A stretch of 32,365 bases of DNA from Alphaproteobacteria bacterium (GTDB taxonomy: Bacteria > Pseudomonadota > Alphaproteobacteria > Caulobacterales > Maricaulaceae), in contig JAJRSG010000185.1 of assembly GCA_024278915.1 (NCBI GenBank), forward strand, positions 1 to 32,365, read 5' to 3'. Under the pieces are notes generated by a model, which had not been told where the DNA came from, made no database searches, and saw nothing but the letters and a program-made list of their open reading frames with translations. Made by a program: the position numbers and the translations under genes. Shown here in pieces: positions 9,106-19,380 of this stretch (position 1 is the first letter of the stretch; every line of letters begins with the position of its first letter).

Positions 9106-9804
9106 TTAGCTCGCCGCCTTGGCTGTGTATTTTTTGTAAATAATCGGAATTGTCGACAGTAACATCAAACCAACTATCGGTAGAATAACGGCAGGTCGAA
9201 ACATAAGACCAGATAATGGCACATCTTGCCCCGCCGACAAAGCATCACCAATACCATTGCCAACACTTACATAAACCAGCCCCCCTGGAATAATACCAAA
9301 AAGTGTACTCAACACATAGTTTCGCACCTTCACATCAAACAACGCGGGAACAATGTTCACAATAAAAAATGGAAAAATAGGCACTAGTCGTAAAATAAAT
9401 AAATAGGATAACTCGTTCTCTTTCAAACCCTTTTCAAATTTTTGCATAAATGGGCCCGCTTTGGCAGCAAGGCCAGTTCCAAAAGCCGAACGCGTCACCA
9501 GAAATATAATCGTTGCCCCTGTCGTCGCCGCAACAACCGCAGCCATGGTGCCTGGTACAATTCCGAAAAGAAAACCTGAAAAAATACTGAGAAACCCAGC
9601 GCCCGGAAAAGAGATTGCCACGAGGCTCGCATAAATGACGATGAACCCAAGAATAGCCAAGGCAAAATTATCTGCCACAAAGGCTTTTAACATATCCTGA
9701 TTTTCTCGTAGCGCGTCCAGCGTAATGTATTTAGGGCCTCCAAGCGCAAAAAAAGCAGCCAATGCCCCCACAATGACCAATAACGGCCAAATACGTTTTA
9801 ACAT
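9106..9804 (-). CDS. TVP38/TMEM64 family (VTT/DedA-like) membrane protein
   Basis: Hydrophobic protein with FPGAGFLSIFSGFLFGIVPGT and LRLVPIFPFFIVNIVPALFDV motifs; pairing with a MerA-like gene is common. Confidence 0.85.
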   Translation of the reverse strand: MLKRIWPLLVIVGALAAFFALGGPKYITLDALRENQDMLKAFVADNFALAILGFIVIYASLVAISFPGAGFLSIFSGFLFGIVPGTMAAVVAATTGATIIFLVTRSAFGTGLAAKAGPFMQKFEKGLKENELSYLFILRLVPIFPFFIVNIVPALFDVKVRNYVLSTLFGIIPGGLVYVSVGNGIGDALSAGQDVPLSGLMFRPAVILPIVGLMLLSTIPIIYKKYTAKAAS

Positions 9805-9818
9805 AAAATATTCCTAAT

Positions 9819-10952
9819 TTAGGGTGCGTTTAGCGCCCAATCATATTCGTATTTACCAATTTTGGTACGGGTTTCCAGCTTTTGCTGTAAATCAGCATCT
9901 GCATATTGCCGCAAATGCGCTAAAACCCCTTTCTCGGAATTACCAAAATCCTTTTTAAACCAACGATATATTTTCGATACTTTCATCTTGCCCTTATCAA
10001 ACCTGACCCCTCGCGAAGAATTAATATAGGCGCGTGCGGCAGCCTCCATATCTTCTTGCAAAGTCTCGGCCCGCCAAGGACTGGCTTTTAAATTCGGGCA
10101 GCCGACCGAAGCACAATTGACCATATAGTGTACAAGCGGCGATTTATACGTCGGTCGCAAGATATCATGCTCTATATTGTCCAATGTTAGCGGCTCTCCT
10201 TCTACCGTCACTAATTTACGCCTCCACGGCCCCTTACGGCGGCCTGACTTGATTTCGCGAATCGATTTTACCGGGTAATTTTGCGCGACTACTTGCACCG
10301 TTAACGCATTATATAAATTAGCCCAATAAGCCATTGCTTGTTGCCGTGCCATGGTGGACGGCTTTTGCTGTGATAGTTCTTCGATGTAACCAGCCAGCAA
10401 AGCCATGTCAGCCTTGGAAGCCTGCAAAGCCCCATAATCAAAACGTACTAAGCCCTGTGCGTCCAAAGATGCATATGTTGCCAATACATGCGCCCAATGG
10501 TCAACGGGAGGCGGCATCATCGTAGCTGTTTTTTCTATTTCAGACGCCTCTGCCTCTGACGGTAAAGACGCCATTTGTAAAAGAGGTTCCATTTCGCCTG
10601 AATTGCGCCCATAGTTTGGGTCAACGGGGGGGGCAAGCGGCGAAATGGAACCAGACCGAATAGCCTTAGTTTTATCTGCGAACGGGGGCGAAGCAGATAA
10701 TGGCTCACTTCGGTGTGTAAGAACCGACACAACATCGGTATTTTCGACAACGAATAAGGGTTTACTTGCAAAAGTAACAATATGAGAGCGCGCTTGGTGA
10801 GCACTAGAATCGATTCCAAGAGATTGAAACAGGCTCGGCCCGCTTTGTGGCGACCAACTTGCTGGTTCTTGCGCATACGCATAGGCGTGACCGGATGCAG
10901 ACAGGCTGCTAAAAACAACGCCTCCAATCAATAATTTCACATTTATCCGCAT
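9819..10952 (-). CDS. DUF547 domain-containing secreted protein
   Basis: Signal peptide MRINVKLLIGGVVFSSLSASGHAYA; AYWANLYNALTVQVVAQNYPVKSI...VHYMVNCASVGCPNL is DUF547-like. Start trimmed from 11051 to the Met before the signal peptide. Confidence 0.8.
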   Translation of the reverse strand: MRINVKLLIGGVVFSSLSASGHAYAYAQEPASWSPQSGPSLFQSLGIDSSAHQARSHIVTFASKPLFVVENTDVVSVLTHRSEPLSASPPFADKTKAIRSGSISPLAPPVDPNYGRNSGEMEPLLQMASLPSEAEASEIEKTATMMPPPVDHWAHVLATYASLDAQGLVRFDYGALQASKADMALLAGYIEELSQQKPSTMARQQAMAYWANLYNALTVQVVAQNYPVKSIREIKSGRRKGPWRRKLVTVEGEPLTLDNIEHDILRPTYKSPLVHYMVNCASVGCPNLKASPWRAETLQEDMEAAARAYINSSRGVRFDKGKMKVSKIYRWFKKDFGNSEKGVLAHLRQYADADLQQKLETRTKIGKYEYDWALNAP

Positions 10953-11189
10953 TTTTGACTCCAATTTCTGATTTTGAGCATATTCCCGCCCCAATCCCGT
11001 TGCACTACAAGTGTGTTCACAAAACCGTGCATTTTCCGTAAGCAAGTGCAATTCTGTCTATAAACCTGTACAGACATCACTTGACTTGCATAGATTAGCA
11101 GATTACACAGCCCGTCTTGAACAATTTTAGCATATTTACATGGTAAATTTGCATCCCGTTAATAGACCAGACTTAATACAGAGACCGAA

Positions 11190-11324
11190 ATGAAACGTAC
11201 ATTCCAACCTTCCGAACTTGTCCGCAAACGCCGTCATGGCTTTCGCTCCCGCATGGCAACTAAATCAGGTCGTCAAATTCTAGCCCGTCGTCGGGCAAAA
11301 GGACGTAAAGTTCTGTCTGCATAA
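11190..11324 (+). CDS. rpmH: Ribosomal protein bL34
   Basis: [44 protein letters not shown]; 44 aa, missing from the supplied ORF track (too short). Confidence 0.98.
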   Translation: MKRTFQPSELVRKRRHGFRSRMATKSGRQILARRRAKGRKVLSA

Positions 11325-11365
11325 GACTTTACCTCCTAGTGGCACCATGCCGCTTTAGGAAAAAT

Positions 11366-11731
11366 ATGTCAGAAACGACACAAACATTTCACAAACTCGG
11401 GCGGTTAAGAACGCGGCCCGAGTTTTTGTTTGTGGCGAATCGAAATGGGCGATCAAAATATGCGGCCCACCCCACACTCATTGTACAAATGCGTAAACAT
11501 GCAACACGAGAAACCGGTATTAATTGCGGGTTTACGGCCACCAAAAAAATTGGCAATGCCGTCGTTCGAAACCGGGCAAAACGCCGTTTGCGAGAATGTG
11601 CCCGCAGCTATCTTTCACACTTAGGGCAAGACGGTCATGACTATGTCTTTATTGCCAGACAAACAACAGCTACCTGCGATTGGCAAACTTTATGTGACCA
11701 GACGCAGAAAGCCCTTTTAAGGCTGAAATAA
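11366..11731 (+). CDS. rnpA: Ribonuclease P protein component
   Basis: Located directly after rpmH; GFTATKKIGNAVVRNRAKRRLRECAR signature. Start set at MSETTQTFHKLGRLRTRPEF. Confidence 0.95.
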   Translation: MSETTQTFHKLGRLRTRPEFLFVANRNGRSKYAAHPTLIVQMRKHATRETGINCGFTATKKIGNAVVRNRAKRRLRECARSYLSHLGQDGHDYVFIARQTTATCDWQTLCDQTQKALLRLK

Positions 11732-11777
11732 ATCCTTATAACACCCAAAGCACAACATCATTTAAAAGGCCGATGTC

Positions 11778-13532
11778 ATGGACGAACAAAAACGATTTTT
11801 ACTTGCGATGGTATTATCCGGCTTTATTTTAGGTGGATATTATCTTTTCTTTGCCAAGCCAATTCAACAAGCAGCGCAAGAACAAAAGAAAATCGAACAA
11901 CAAGTTCAACAGGCAGAAATTGAAAATCCGATTGTCGCCCCGGTTGACCGGGAAACATTGATTTCACATGCAGCCGAAGTCCGCATCCAAATTGATACGC
12001 CTTCTCTATCAGGGTCTTTCTCTACCAAGGGTTCGCGTTTTGATGATCTGCATTTAAAAAATTACAAGCAAACGATCGAACCAGATTCTGACACGGTCAT
12101 CATGTTCTCGCCGCAAGGTTCTAAACACGCTGCCTATGTTTTTGACAATTGGGTCAAAGAAGGTGGCGGCAATGGCACAGATGTTCAGTGGCATGTTGTA
12201 AATGGTGAAGTTCTTACTGTCGATACACCAGTCACCCTTGCCTATGCTGGCGAAGATTATACAATTCAGCGCGTAATCAGCGTCGATAAAGACTATTTGA
12301 TCACCTTGAAAGACACGCTGACCAACACGTCTACCAAAGACATTTCAATGGTACGGAAAGGGGCAAGTCGTCAGCACGGCCTTCCCGACGATTTAACCAA
12401 TTTCTTCATCTTACAAGAAGGCCCAATCGGCGTACTTGATAATAAATCCTTCAAGATGAAATACAAAAAATTAGAAAAGAAACGTAATGTAGCCTTCCAA
12501 GGCGAGAGCGGATGGGTTGGTCTCACCGATAAATACTGGCTTGCCGCCACCATCGCACCGCAAGGGCAACAAATGTCAGCCAATTTCGGCTTTCGCAATT
12601 TAAACGGCCAAGATGTTTATGAAACCTCATATTCTCTGGCCCCGACAATTCTTAGCCCCGGTATCTCCATTGAATCCACTGGCTATATTTTCGCAGGCGC
12701 TAAAAGACGAAATGTATTAAAAGCCTATGAGCAAGACTTAGGCATTGCACAAATGGAACGTGCGATTGACTGGGGTGCTTTGCGAGTACTTACCCGTCCC
12801 TTCTCATGGTTCCTCACACAATTAGGGCATTGGACAGGCAATTTCGGGGTTGGCATTTTACTTCTTACCCTATTTTTGAAATTGATCTTATTCCCGCTTA
12901 ATAACAAAGCCTACTCATCCATGGCCAAAACCAAAGCCTTGGCACCAAAACTAGAAAAAATCAAAAAACGCTACAGCGATGACCGGGTAAAACTTCAACA
13001 AGAAACCATGGCACTCTACAAAAAAGAAGGGGTCAGCCCCGTTGCAGGTTGTCTACCGATGATCCCACAAATGTTCATTTTCTTTGCCCTGTATAAATCA
13101 TTATTCATCACGCTGGAAATGCGCCATGCGCCGTTCTTTGGTTGGATAAAAGATTTGTCTGCCAAAGATCCGCTATCCATTTTAAACGGGTTCGGCTTGT
13201 TTCCGTGGGATCCTGTACCGGTCGCGGCTCTCTCATTTTTCGCGATTGGCCCGCTTGCTCTCCTCTACGGGATCACAATGGCAATGATGCAAACCTTGAA
13301 CACACCTCCGGGTGATAAAATGCAAGCACGTATTTTCCAATTCATGCCCCTGTTCTTTATGTTCATCCTTGCCCCATTTGCCGCCGGTTTATTGGTGTAC
13401 TGGGTATGGAATAATATTCTAACCTTTGCCCAGCAATATATCATCACCCGTAAATTCAAAGTCGAAACGCCGATGGACAGATTTTTTGATAAAATCCTCG
13501 GTAAGAATACGGCGAACGCCAACGATAAATAA
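11778..13532 (+). CDS. yidC: Membrane protein insertase YidC
   Basis: MDEQKRFLLAMVLSGFILGGYYLFF start; periplasmic domain; C-terminal LFPLNNKAYSSMAKTKALAPKLEKIKKRYSDDR...GCLPMIPQMFIFFALYK. Confidence 0.98.
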   Translation: MDEQKRFLLAMVLSGFILGGYYLFFAKPIQQAAQEQKKIEQQVQQAEIENPIVAPVDRETLISHAAEVRIQIDTPSLSGSFSTKGSRFDDLHLKNYKQTIEPDSDTVIMFSPQGSKHAAYVFDNWVKEGGGNGTDVQWHVVNGEVLTVDTPVTLAYAGEDYTIQRVISVDKDYLITLKDTLTNTSTKDISMVRKGASRQHGLPDDLTNFFILQEGPIGVLDNKSFKMKYKKLEKKRNVAFQGESGWVGLTDKYWLAATIAPQGQQMSANFGFRNLNGQDVYETSYSLAPTILSPGISIESTGYIFAGAKRRNVLKAYEQDLGIAQMERAIDWGALRVLTRPFSWFLTQLGHWTGNFGVGILLLTLFLKLILFPLNNKAYSSMAKTKALAPKLEKIKKRYSDDRVKLQQETMALYKKEGVSPVAGCLPMIPQMFIFFALYKSLFITLEMRHAPFFGWIKDLSAKDPLSILNGFGLFPWDPVPVAALSFFAIGPLALLYGITMAMMQTLNTPPGDKMQARIFQFMPLFFMFILAPFAAGLLVYWVWNNILTFAQQYIITRKFKVETPMDRFFDKILGKNTANANDK

Positions 13533-14185
13533 TGACAGATGATGAGCAACAAGCAGCCCTGATTGAACGAGGAAGGCTCCTGTTCGCAGGCCCCGTCGAG
13601 TTCATGCTCAGCGTTGTTTCCATGCAAACTTTGCCTGCGCCCGACCTGCCAGAAGTTTGTTTTGCTGGCCGTTCCAATGTAGGTAAATCATCCTTGATAA
13701 ACGCCTTGACCGGGCGCAATAAACTAGCGCGAGCTTCCAACACCCCTGGACGAACGCGAGAGTTAAATTATTTCAACCTCTCTGACCGCATCCGTTTGGT
13801 TGACCTACCTGGGTATGGGTATGCGCGTGCCTCCAAAACCGACATTGCAAAATGGACGCGTCTGACGCGGCAATTCCTACGGGGACGTGCCACACTTCGC
13901 CGTGTGTTTTTATTAATCGATTCACGACGCGGCATCAAAGACCCCGATATGGAAATCATGGATATGCTTGACGAAACAGCAGTGCCATACCAAATCGTAC
14001 TTACCAAAATTGATAAACTAAAAAAGGGCGAGCTTGAAAAAATAATCGAGCAAGTCACTGGCAAAATTGCCAGACGACCTGCCGCCCATCCAGAGATGAT
14101 TGTAACTTCATCCGAGAAAAAAACCGGTCTTGAAATGTTGAAAGCTGAAATTGTGGGTTTGGCGATTGAGAAATCTGCGCTATAG
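13532..14185 (+). CDS. engB: Ribosome biogenesis GTPase YihA/YsxC (EngB)
   Basis: GRSNVGKSSLINALTGR, TPGRTRELNYF, DLPGYGYA, LTKIDK motifs; TAATG overlap with yidC. Confidence 0.97.
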   Translation: MTDDEQQAALIERGRLLFAGPVEFMLSVVSMQTLPAPDLPEVCFAGRSNVGKSSLINALTGRNKLARASNTPGRTRELNYFNLSDRIRLVDLPGYGYARASKTDIAKWTRLTRQFLRGRATLRRVFLLIDSRRGIKDPDMEIMDMLDETAVPYQIVLTKIDKLKKGELEKIIEQVTGKIARRPAAHPEMIVTSSEKKTGLEMLKAEIVGLAIEKSAL

Positions 14186-14218
14186 AGCTTTACATATAAA
14201 TTCTTTAAGGCAAGTCGC

Positions 14219-15082
14219 ATGTTAAAACGCCGTCAAAATGAAACCGGTTGGGCCAGTGCTAAAACACTGTCCGAAGCCTTACCCTTTATTCAGCGTTATG
14301 CAGATAAAACCATCGTGATTAAATTTGGTGGTAATGCCATGGGAGATGAAAGCCTTACCCGCGCCTTTGCCAATGATGTGGTTTTGCTCAAACAATTCGG
14401 TATTCGTCCCGTCATCGTCCATGGCGGCGGGCCACAAATCGGCTCCATGTTAAAACGGCTCGATATACAAAGCGAATTTAAAGACGGCTTACGCGTATCC
14501 GACCTTGCGACGGTTGAAGTTGCCGAAATGGTGCTGTCCGGTGCCATTAATAAAAACCTTGTGAGTGCCATTAACCAAGCTGGCGGACGTGCCGTTGGTC
14601 TGTCGGGGCGGGATGCAGGCCTCATTACGGCAAAAAAATTACGCGATGACCTTGGGTTTGCGGGTACACCAGAACAAACAGACATCTCCGTGCTAAATGT
14701 GCTGGCAGGTGCGGATCCGGGTTTTATCCCGGTTGTCTCGCCGATTAGCTCTGGCGCAAATGGTGAGATTTACAACATTAACGCAGACACCGCTGCAGGA
14801 GTCCTTGCGAGCGCATTGGGCGCTGCACGTTTGATGCTACTTACCGATGTAGCAGGCGTAATGGATAAAGATGGCGATTTATTGACCAATTTATCTCCGT
14901 CAGAAGTGGATACATTAATCTCGGACGGTACCGCAAAAGGCGGCATGATCCCGAAATTAACAACAGCAAATGATGCCCGCAGGAACGGGGTAGAGGCCGT
15001 TGTTATTTTGGACGGGCGTCGCTCTCATGGATTGTTAGTCGAATTGTTCACGGACCAGGGTGCGGGAACATTAATTGCCTAA
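14219..15082 (+). CDS. argB: Acetylglutamate kinase
   Basis: [43 protein letters not shown] signatures. Confidence 0.97.
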   Translation: MLKRRQNETGWASAKTLSEALPFIQRYADKTIVIKFGGNAMGDESLTRAFANDVVLLKQFGIRPVIVHGGGPQIGSMLKRLDIQSEFKDGLRVSDLATVEVAEMVLSGAINKNLVSAINQAGGRAVGLSGRDAGLITAKKLRDDLGFAGTPEQTDISVLNVLAGADPGFIPVVSPISSGANGEIYNINADTAAGVLASALGAARLMLLTDVAGVMDKDGDLLTNLSPSEVDTLISDGTAKGGMIPKLTTANDARRNGVEAVVILDGRRSHGLLVELFTDQGAGTLIA

Positions 15083-15083
15083 A

Positions 15084-16187
15084 ATGTTGAAACTCATCTT
15101 CTCATTATTATTGGCCGCAAATATATGCACACTAGCGCAAGCACAAGCGAGCGTTTCGCCCCGCACAAATGTTGCCAACCCCGCCATGACCCCACGAAGC
15201 TGGCAAGTATGTAATGAAACCTCATATATTTTAAACATTGTCATCGCTTCCGTTTTTGAAGGAGATGACGAAGGCCAATTACACGCCAATGATTGGGAAA
15301 AGCTCCGTGCGGGACAATGCCTGTCTCCAAAGGTGAAAAAGGGTGCACCTAGATATATATATGCCCGTAGTGATCCTCTGCACCAAGGTAGCATTCAGGA
15401 ATGGAAAGGCCATCATGCTTTTTGCATCACGCCCTATGATCCCTCCCAACCCACAGAAATGCAATTTAGCATTTTGCCAGAACAAGGGTGCGGCCCTCAA
15501 AATTTGTTGCAAGCAGAATTTTTAAGGGTACTCCCAACGGAGAAACGAACCGCTTTTATCGAGCCCAGTGGCTATGGAAAAAAATCAGAAACCGCAGGAT
15601 TACAAAGATTATTACTGGATAATAATTACGGCGTGAAACGCATCGACGGTATTGGTGGCCGCCGTACCTCGAATACATTAAAGGCCTTCCTAAATGACAA
15701 GGGGTTAAAACCGGATATTTCTACGGACGCTAAGTTAGACGCCCTTGAAGCGGCTGCCTTAAGTTTGAAATCAAGCATTGGCGTAACCTTATGTAATGAT
15801 AGTGATGCCCGCATTTGGAGCGCGTTGGCATGGCGCACCAGTCAAAACTGGGAATCTCAAGGATGGTGGCCAATCGAACCAAAAACCTGTACCCATCCCT
15901 TTACACGCTCGTTAAAAGACGCCGACGTTTTTCTCTATGCCCGTTTAGAAACCGGCACACCTCAAGACCTTGTTCTTAAGTCTGTAAGTGCTAATGAAAA
16001 AAGTAAAACCGAAGAAAAAGAATTTTGTGTTGGTTCTTCCAGTTTCTCTGCCGTATCCCATGAGTTTTGCCTTGATCAAGGCTATGTCAGTGCCAAATTC
16101 CGCCCTCTGCCAAACAACCAAGTGGGCATAAAGCTTAACCTTACCCATGCAGATTTTACCAAGCCTTCTTTGGATGGTTTGCGCTAG
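15084..16187 (+). CDS. Secreted DUF1036-containing protein, apparently two DUF1036-like repeats around a peptidoglycan-binding-like segment
   Basis: Signal MLKLIFSLLLAANICTLAQAQA; SWQVCNETSYILNIVIASVFEGDD...GQCLSPKVKKGAPRYIYARSD and GVTLCNDSDARIWSALAWRTSQNWESQGWWPIEPKTC...DVFLYARLE; middle ETAGLQRLLLDNNYGVKRIDGIGGRRTSNTLKAFLNDKGL. Confidence 0.7.
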   Translation: MLKLIFSLLLAANICTLAQAQASVSPRTNVANPAMTPRSWQVCNETSYILNIVIASVFEGDDEGQLHANDWEKLRAGQCLSPKVKKGAPRYIYARSDPLHQGSIQEWKGHHAFCITPYDPSQPTEMQFSILPEQGCGPQNLLQAEFLRVLPTEKRTAFIEPSGYGKKSETAGLQRLLLDNNYGVKRIDGIGGRRTSNTLKAFLNDKGLKPDISTDAKLDALEAAALSLKSSIGVTLCNDSDARIWSALAWRTSQNWESQGWWPIEPKTCTHPFTRSLKDADVFLYARLETGTPQDLVLKSVSANEKSKTEEKEFCVGSSSFSAVSHEFCLDQGYVSAKFRPLPNNQVGIKLNLTHADFTKPSLDGLR

Positions 16188-16188
16188 G

Positions 16189-16878
16189 ATGGGACCAGCG
16201 GACCTTAACCATATCGATTGCTGGATATTTGATCTGGACAATACCCTCTATAGCGGAGACGTGAACTTCTTTGCCCAGATCGACAAAAAAATGACGGCCT
16301 TTTTGAGTCGGTATTTATCTCTCCCGCCAGCAGAAGCCCGGATTATTCAAAAACAATATTTGGTCGAATACGGCACAACTTTATCAGGCTTAATGGCCGT
16401 GCATAACATGGACCCTGCTGAGTATTTACACTATGTACACGACATAGATCTGGATGTATTAGCACCGGATCCAAAATTATATACCGCCTTGGAATCTTTA
16501 CCTGGTCGAAAATTTATTTTTACAAATGGCTCTCGCACCCATGCAAAAAATGTTGGCGAGCACCTCAATATTTATGGATTGTTTGACGGCATATTTGCGA
16601 TTGAAGATATTGATTATGTTCCCAAGCCCAAGCGTGCGCCCTACGAACAATTCGTCAAAGCCTTTGACATTGACCCTGCTTATGCCTTCATGGCCGAAGA
16701 CAGCGTTCGCAACCTTGAAGTTCCCAAAGAAATGGGAATGGCGACATTGCTGATTACTTCTGATGAAGACTGGAGTCATGAACCAAAAGAAAGCCGTCCT
16801 CATGACGGCGAAAATGTGCCCGACCATGTAGATATGCACACCAATGATCTTGCGAGGTGGTTACTTGCCCTGCGCTAA
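16189..16878 (+). CDS. Pyrimidine 5'-nucleotidase (HAD family)
   Basis: CWIFDLDNTLYS (motif I), FTNGSRTHA (motif II), KPKRAPYEQF, FMAEDSVRNLEVPKEMGM. Start trimmed from 16147. Confidence 0.88.
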   Translation: MGPADLNHIDCWIFDLDNTLYSGDVNFFAQIDKKMTAFLSRYLSLPPAEARIIQKQYLVEYGTTLSGLMAVHNMDPAEYLHYVHDIDLDVLAPDPKLYTALESLPGRKFIFTNGSRTHAKNVGEHLNIYGLFDGIFAIEDIDYVPKPKRAPYEQFVKAFDIDPAYAFMAEDSVRNLEVPKEMGMATLLITSDEDWSHEPKESRPHDGENVPDHVDMHTNDLARWLLALR

Positions 16879-16923
16879 AAACGCTATATATACACAAATC
16901 GAATTCTCTTTTTAAAGGCCATC

Positions 16924-17751
16924 ATGACTAATACTCTACAAAATATCATCGAAGCCGCCTGGGATAACAGGGGCAATTTATCCATAGACACCCAAGGGGA
17001 AACCCGTGACGCTGTCGAAACGGCCATTGTAGGTTTGGATAACGGTAAATGGCGTGTAGCCTCCAAAAACTGTGATGGGAATTGGGTCGTTCATCAATGG
17101 CTCAAAAAAGCTGTACTCCTTGGCTTTCGCTTAAACCCGATGCAAGAAATCGCAGGCGGCCCGGGCGGGGCTATGTGGTGGGATAAAGTTGCCGGAAAAT
17201 TTACAGGCTGGGGCGAAGAAGGTTTTAAACAAGCTGGCTTACGAGCCGTTCCCGGTGCCATTGCCAGACACGGGTGTTATATTGGCAAAGACGTGGTCCT
17301 AATGCCTAGTTTCGTGAATATTGGCGCCTATGTCGGCGACGGCACCATGGTTGATACATGGGCCTCAATCGGTTCTTGCGCCCAGGTCGGCGCCCACTGC
17401 CATATCTCTGCGGGGACAGGCATTGGCGGCGTTCTTGAACCTTTACAAGCCAACCCTACCATCATCGAAGATCATTGCTTTATTGGTGCACGTTCTGAAG
17501 TCGTCGAGGGCGTCATTGTCCGCGAGGGGAGTGTCCTCGCAATGGGTGTCTTTATTTCCCAGTCTACAAAAATTTACAATCGGGCTACTGGTGAAATCAC
17601 CTTTGGTGAAGTGCCTGCTTATAGTGTCGTTGTCCCGGGAAATTTACCCAGCAAAGACGGAAGCCATAGTCTTGCCTGTGCCGTCATCGTCAAAACTGTT
17701 GACGCGAAAACCAGAGCCAAAACCGGGGTGAACGAATTACTGCGGGACTAA
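16924..17751 (+). CDS. dapD: 2,3,4,5-tetrahydropyridine-2,6-dicarboxylate N-succinyltransferase
   Basis: Hexapeptide-repeat protein with [64 protein letters not shown]. Confidence 0.96.
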   Translation: MTNTLQNIIEAAWDNRGNLSIDTQGETRDAVETAIVGLDNGKWRVASKNCDGNWVVHQWLKKAVLLGFRLNPMQEIAGGPGGAMWWDKVAGKFTGWGEEGFKQAGLRAVPGAIARHGCYIGKDVVLMPSFVNIGAYVGDGTMVDTWASIGSCAQVGAHCHISAGTGIGGVLEPLQANPTIIEDHCFIGARSEVVEGVIVREGSVLAMGVFISQSTKIYNRATGEITFGEVPAYSVVVPGNLPSKDGSHSLACAVIVKTVDAKTRAKTGVNELLRD

Positions 17752-17757
17752 GCGCCT

Positions 17758-18186
17758 CTAGCCAAGTTTTGCATCCGAGCGAAATAAAGCTTTCATGTCA
17801 ATTTTACGAACAGGGCTTATGCCTGCCAACACTAAAAGTCCCGCTAAAACACCGAGATTTTTTACGAAATTTTGCAGTTCATGACCGCCTTCCATGCCTG
17901 TAAAATTCCAAAAGTCATGTAGGGTGAAATTGATAATGATAATATAAAGCACAAAACCAAGTGCAATTTTGCGAACATGACGGTTTGACAATATCAAAAA
18001 GGCTCCAATTACTTGAGCAAATCCGGCAATATATAATAAAGGCAAGGCGCTTGGAATATTGTGATGTTCCATCAAAGCAAGTTGCATGTCAGGGGCCAAT
18101 AACTTACCTAACCCTGGCACTAAAAAGTATATGGCTAATAATACGCGTCCACTTGCGATTAACATTCCAGAAGTCTTATGTGTCAT
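17758..18186 (-). CDS. DoxX family membrane protein
   Basis: Four hydrophobic segments, LLAIYFLVPGLGKLLAPD start typical of DoxX. Confidence 0.8.
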   Translation of the reverse strand: MTHKTSGMLIASGRVLLAIYFLVPGLGKLLAPDMQLALMEHHNIPSALPLLYIAGFAQVIGAFLILSNRHVRKIALGFVLYIIIINFTLHDFWNFTGMEGGHELQNFVKNLGVLAGLLVLAGISPVRKIDMKALFRSDAKLG

Positions 18187-18234
18187 TCCAATCCCCTATT
18201 GCTCTTCTTCTATGCATAGCTTAATTCCAAGGCT

Positions 18235-19380
18235 ATGTACACTTTAGACCCCGTTCAATTCGCTCAAGACCTTATTCGCTGTCCATCGGTTACCCCGAAG
18301 GAGGCTGGCGCTCTTGATTTATTACAAACCGCTCTCGAAAGCTTAGGGTTTGTGTGTACTCGCTACCCATTCGAAGAGGTAGATAACCTCTATGCCCGGC
18401 TTGGTACATCTGCCCCGAATTTATGCTATGCAGGTCACACAGATGTTGTGCCTGTCGGTAATGCTGACGACTGGGAATTTGATCCTTTTAGCGCCACCAT
18501 AACAGACGAGAAATTATGGGGACGCGGCGCTGCCGATATGAAAGGCGGGATTGCCGCTTATGTTTGTGCCGTTGCACAACAACTGGAAACGGGGTGGACG
18601 CCAAACGGATCACTCAGCTTCCTCATCACAGGCGACGAAGAAGGCCCCGCTCTCAATGGAACCAAAAAAGTTCTAAAGGCGATTACCGAAGCAGGTGAAA
18701 TTATTGACCACTGCATTGTCGGCGAACCGACCAACCCGAATACCCTAGGCGAGATGGTAAAAATTGGACGGCGCGGTTCCTTAAATGGAGTCATCACCGT
18801 AACCGGCACCCAAGGCCATGTGGCATACCCCGGCCTTGCAGGCAATCCGATGCCAGAGCTTTTAAAAATCCTTACCGCCTTAACCACTAAAAAACTGGAT
18901 GACGGCAATGAAAATTTTCAACCTTCAAACCTTGAAGTCACCACAGTAGATGTCAACAACCCTGCCCATAATATCATCCCGCAAAGCGCTGCAGCTAAAT
19001 TTAATATCCGTTTCAACACCGAACATACCGGCGATGAATTGTTATGCTGGATTGAAGAAGTAATTACAGAAGCAAAGCAAGGGTTTGACGGGGTGATTGA
19101 AACAAATTTAACTGTTCCTGGGCATCCATTCCTTACGACACCTTGCCAATTTAGCACCCATCTGTGCCACGCTATCAAAGACGTCACTGGCAAAACACCT
19201 GAGCTTTCAACAAGCGGCGGGACATCAGATGCGCGCTTTATTACCCATTACGCGCCCGTCATTGAATTTGGCCTCATTGGAAAAACCATTCACCAGGTTA
19301 ATGAATTTGCGGCTATAGACGACATCAAAAATTTATGTAAAATTTATCAGGCATTGCTCACAAGGTATTTTGGATCATGA
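18235..19380 (+). CDS. dapE: Succinyl-diaminopimelate desuccinylase
   Basis: LIRCPSVTPKEAGALDLL, CYAGHTDVVPVGNADDW, WGRGAADMKGGIAA, GDEEGPALNGTKK, STSGGTSDARF. Confidence 0.97.
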   Translation: MYTLDPVQFAQDLIRCPSVTPKEAGALDLLQTALESLGFVCTRYPFEEVDNLYARLGTSAPNLCYAGHTDVVPVGNADDWEFDPFSATITDEKLWGRGAADMKGGIAAYVCAVAQQLETGWTPNGSLSFLITGDEEGPALNGTKKVLKAITEAGEIIDHCIVGEPTNPNTLGEMVKIGRRGSLNGVITVTGTQGHVAYPGLAGNPMPELLKILTALTTKKLDDGNENFQPSNLEVTTVDVNNPAHNIIPQSAAAKFNIRFNTEHTGDELLCWIEEVITEAKQGFDGVIETNLTVPGHPFLTTPCQFSTHLCHAIKDVTGKTPELSTSGGTSDARFITHYAPVIEFGLIGKTIHQVNEFAAIDDIKNLCKIYQALLTRYFGS

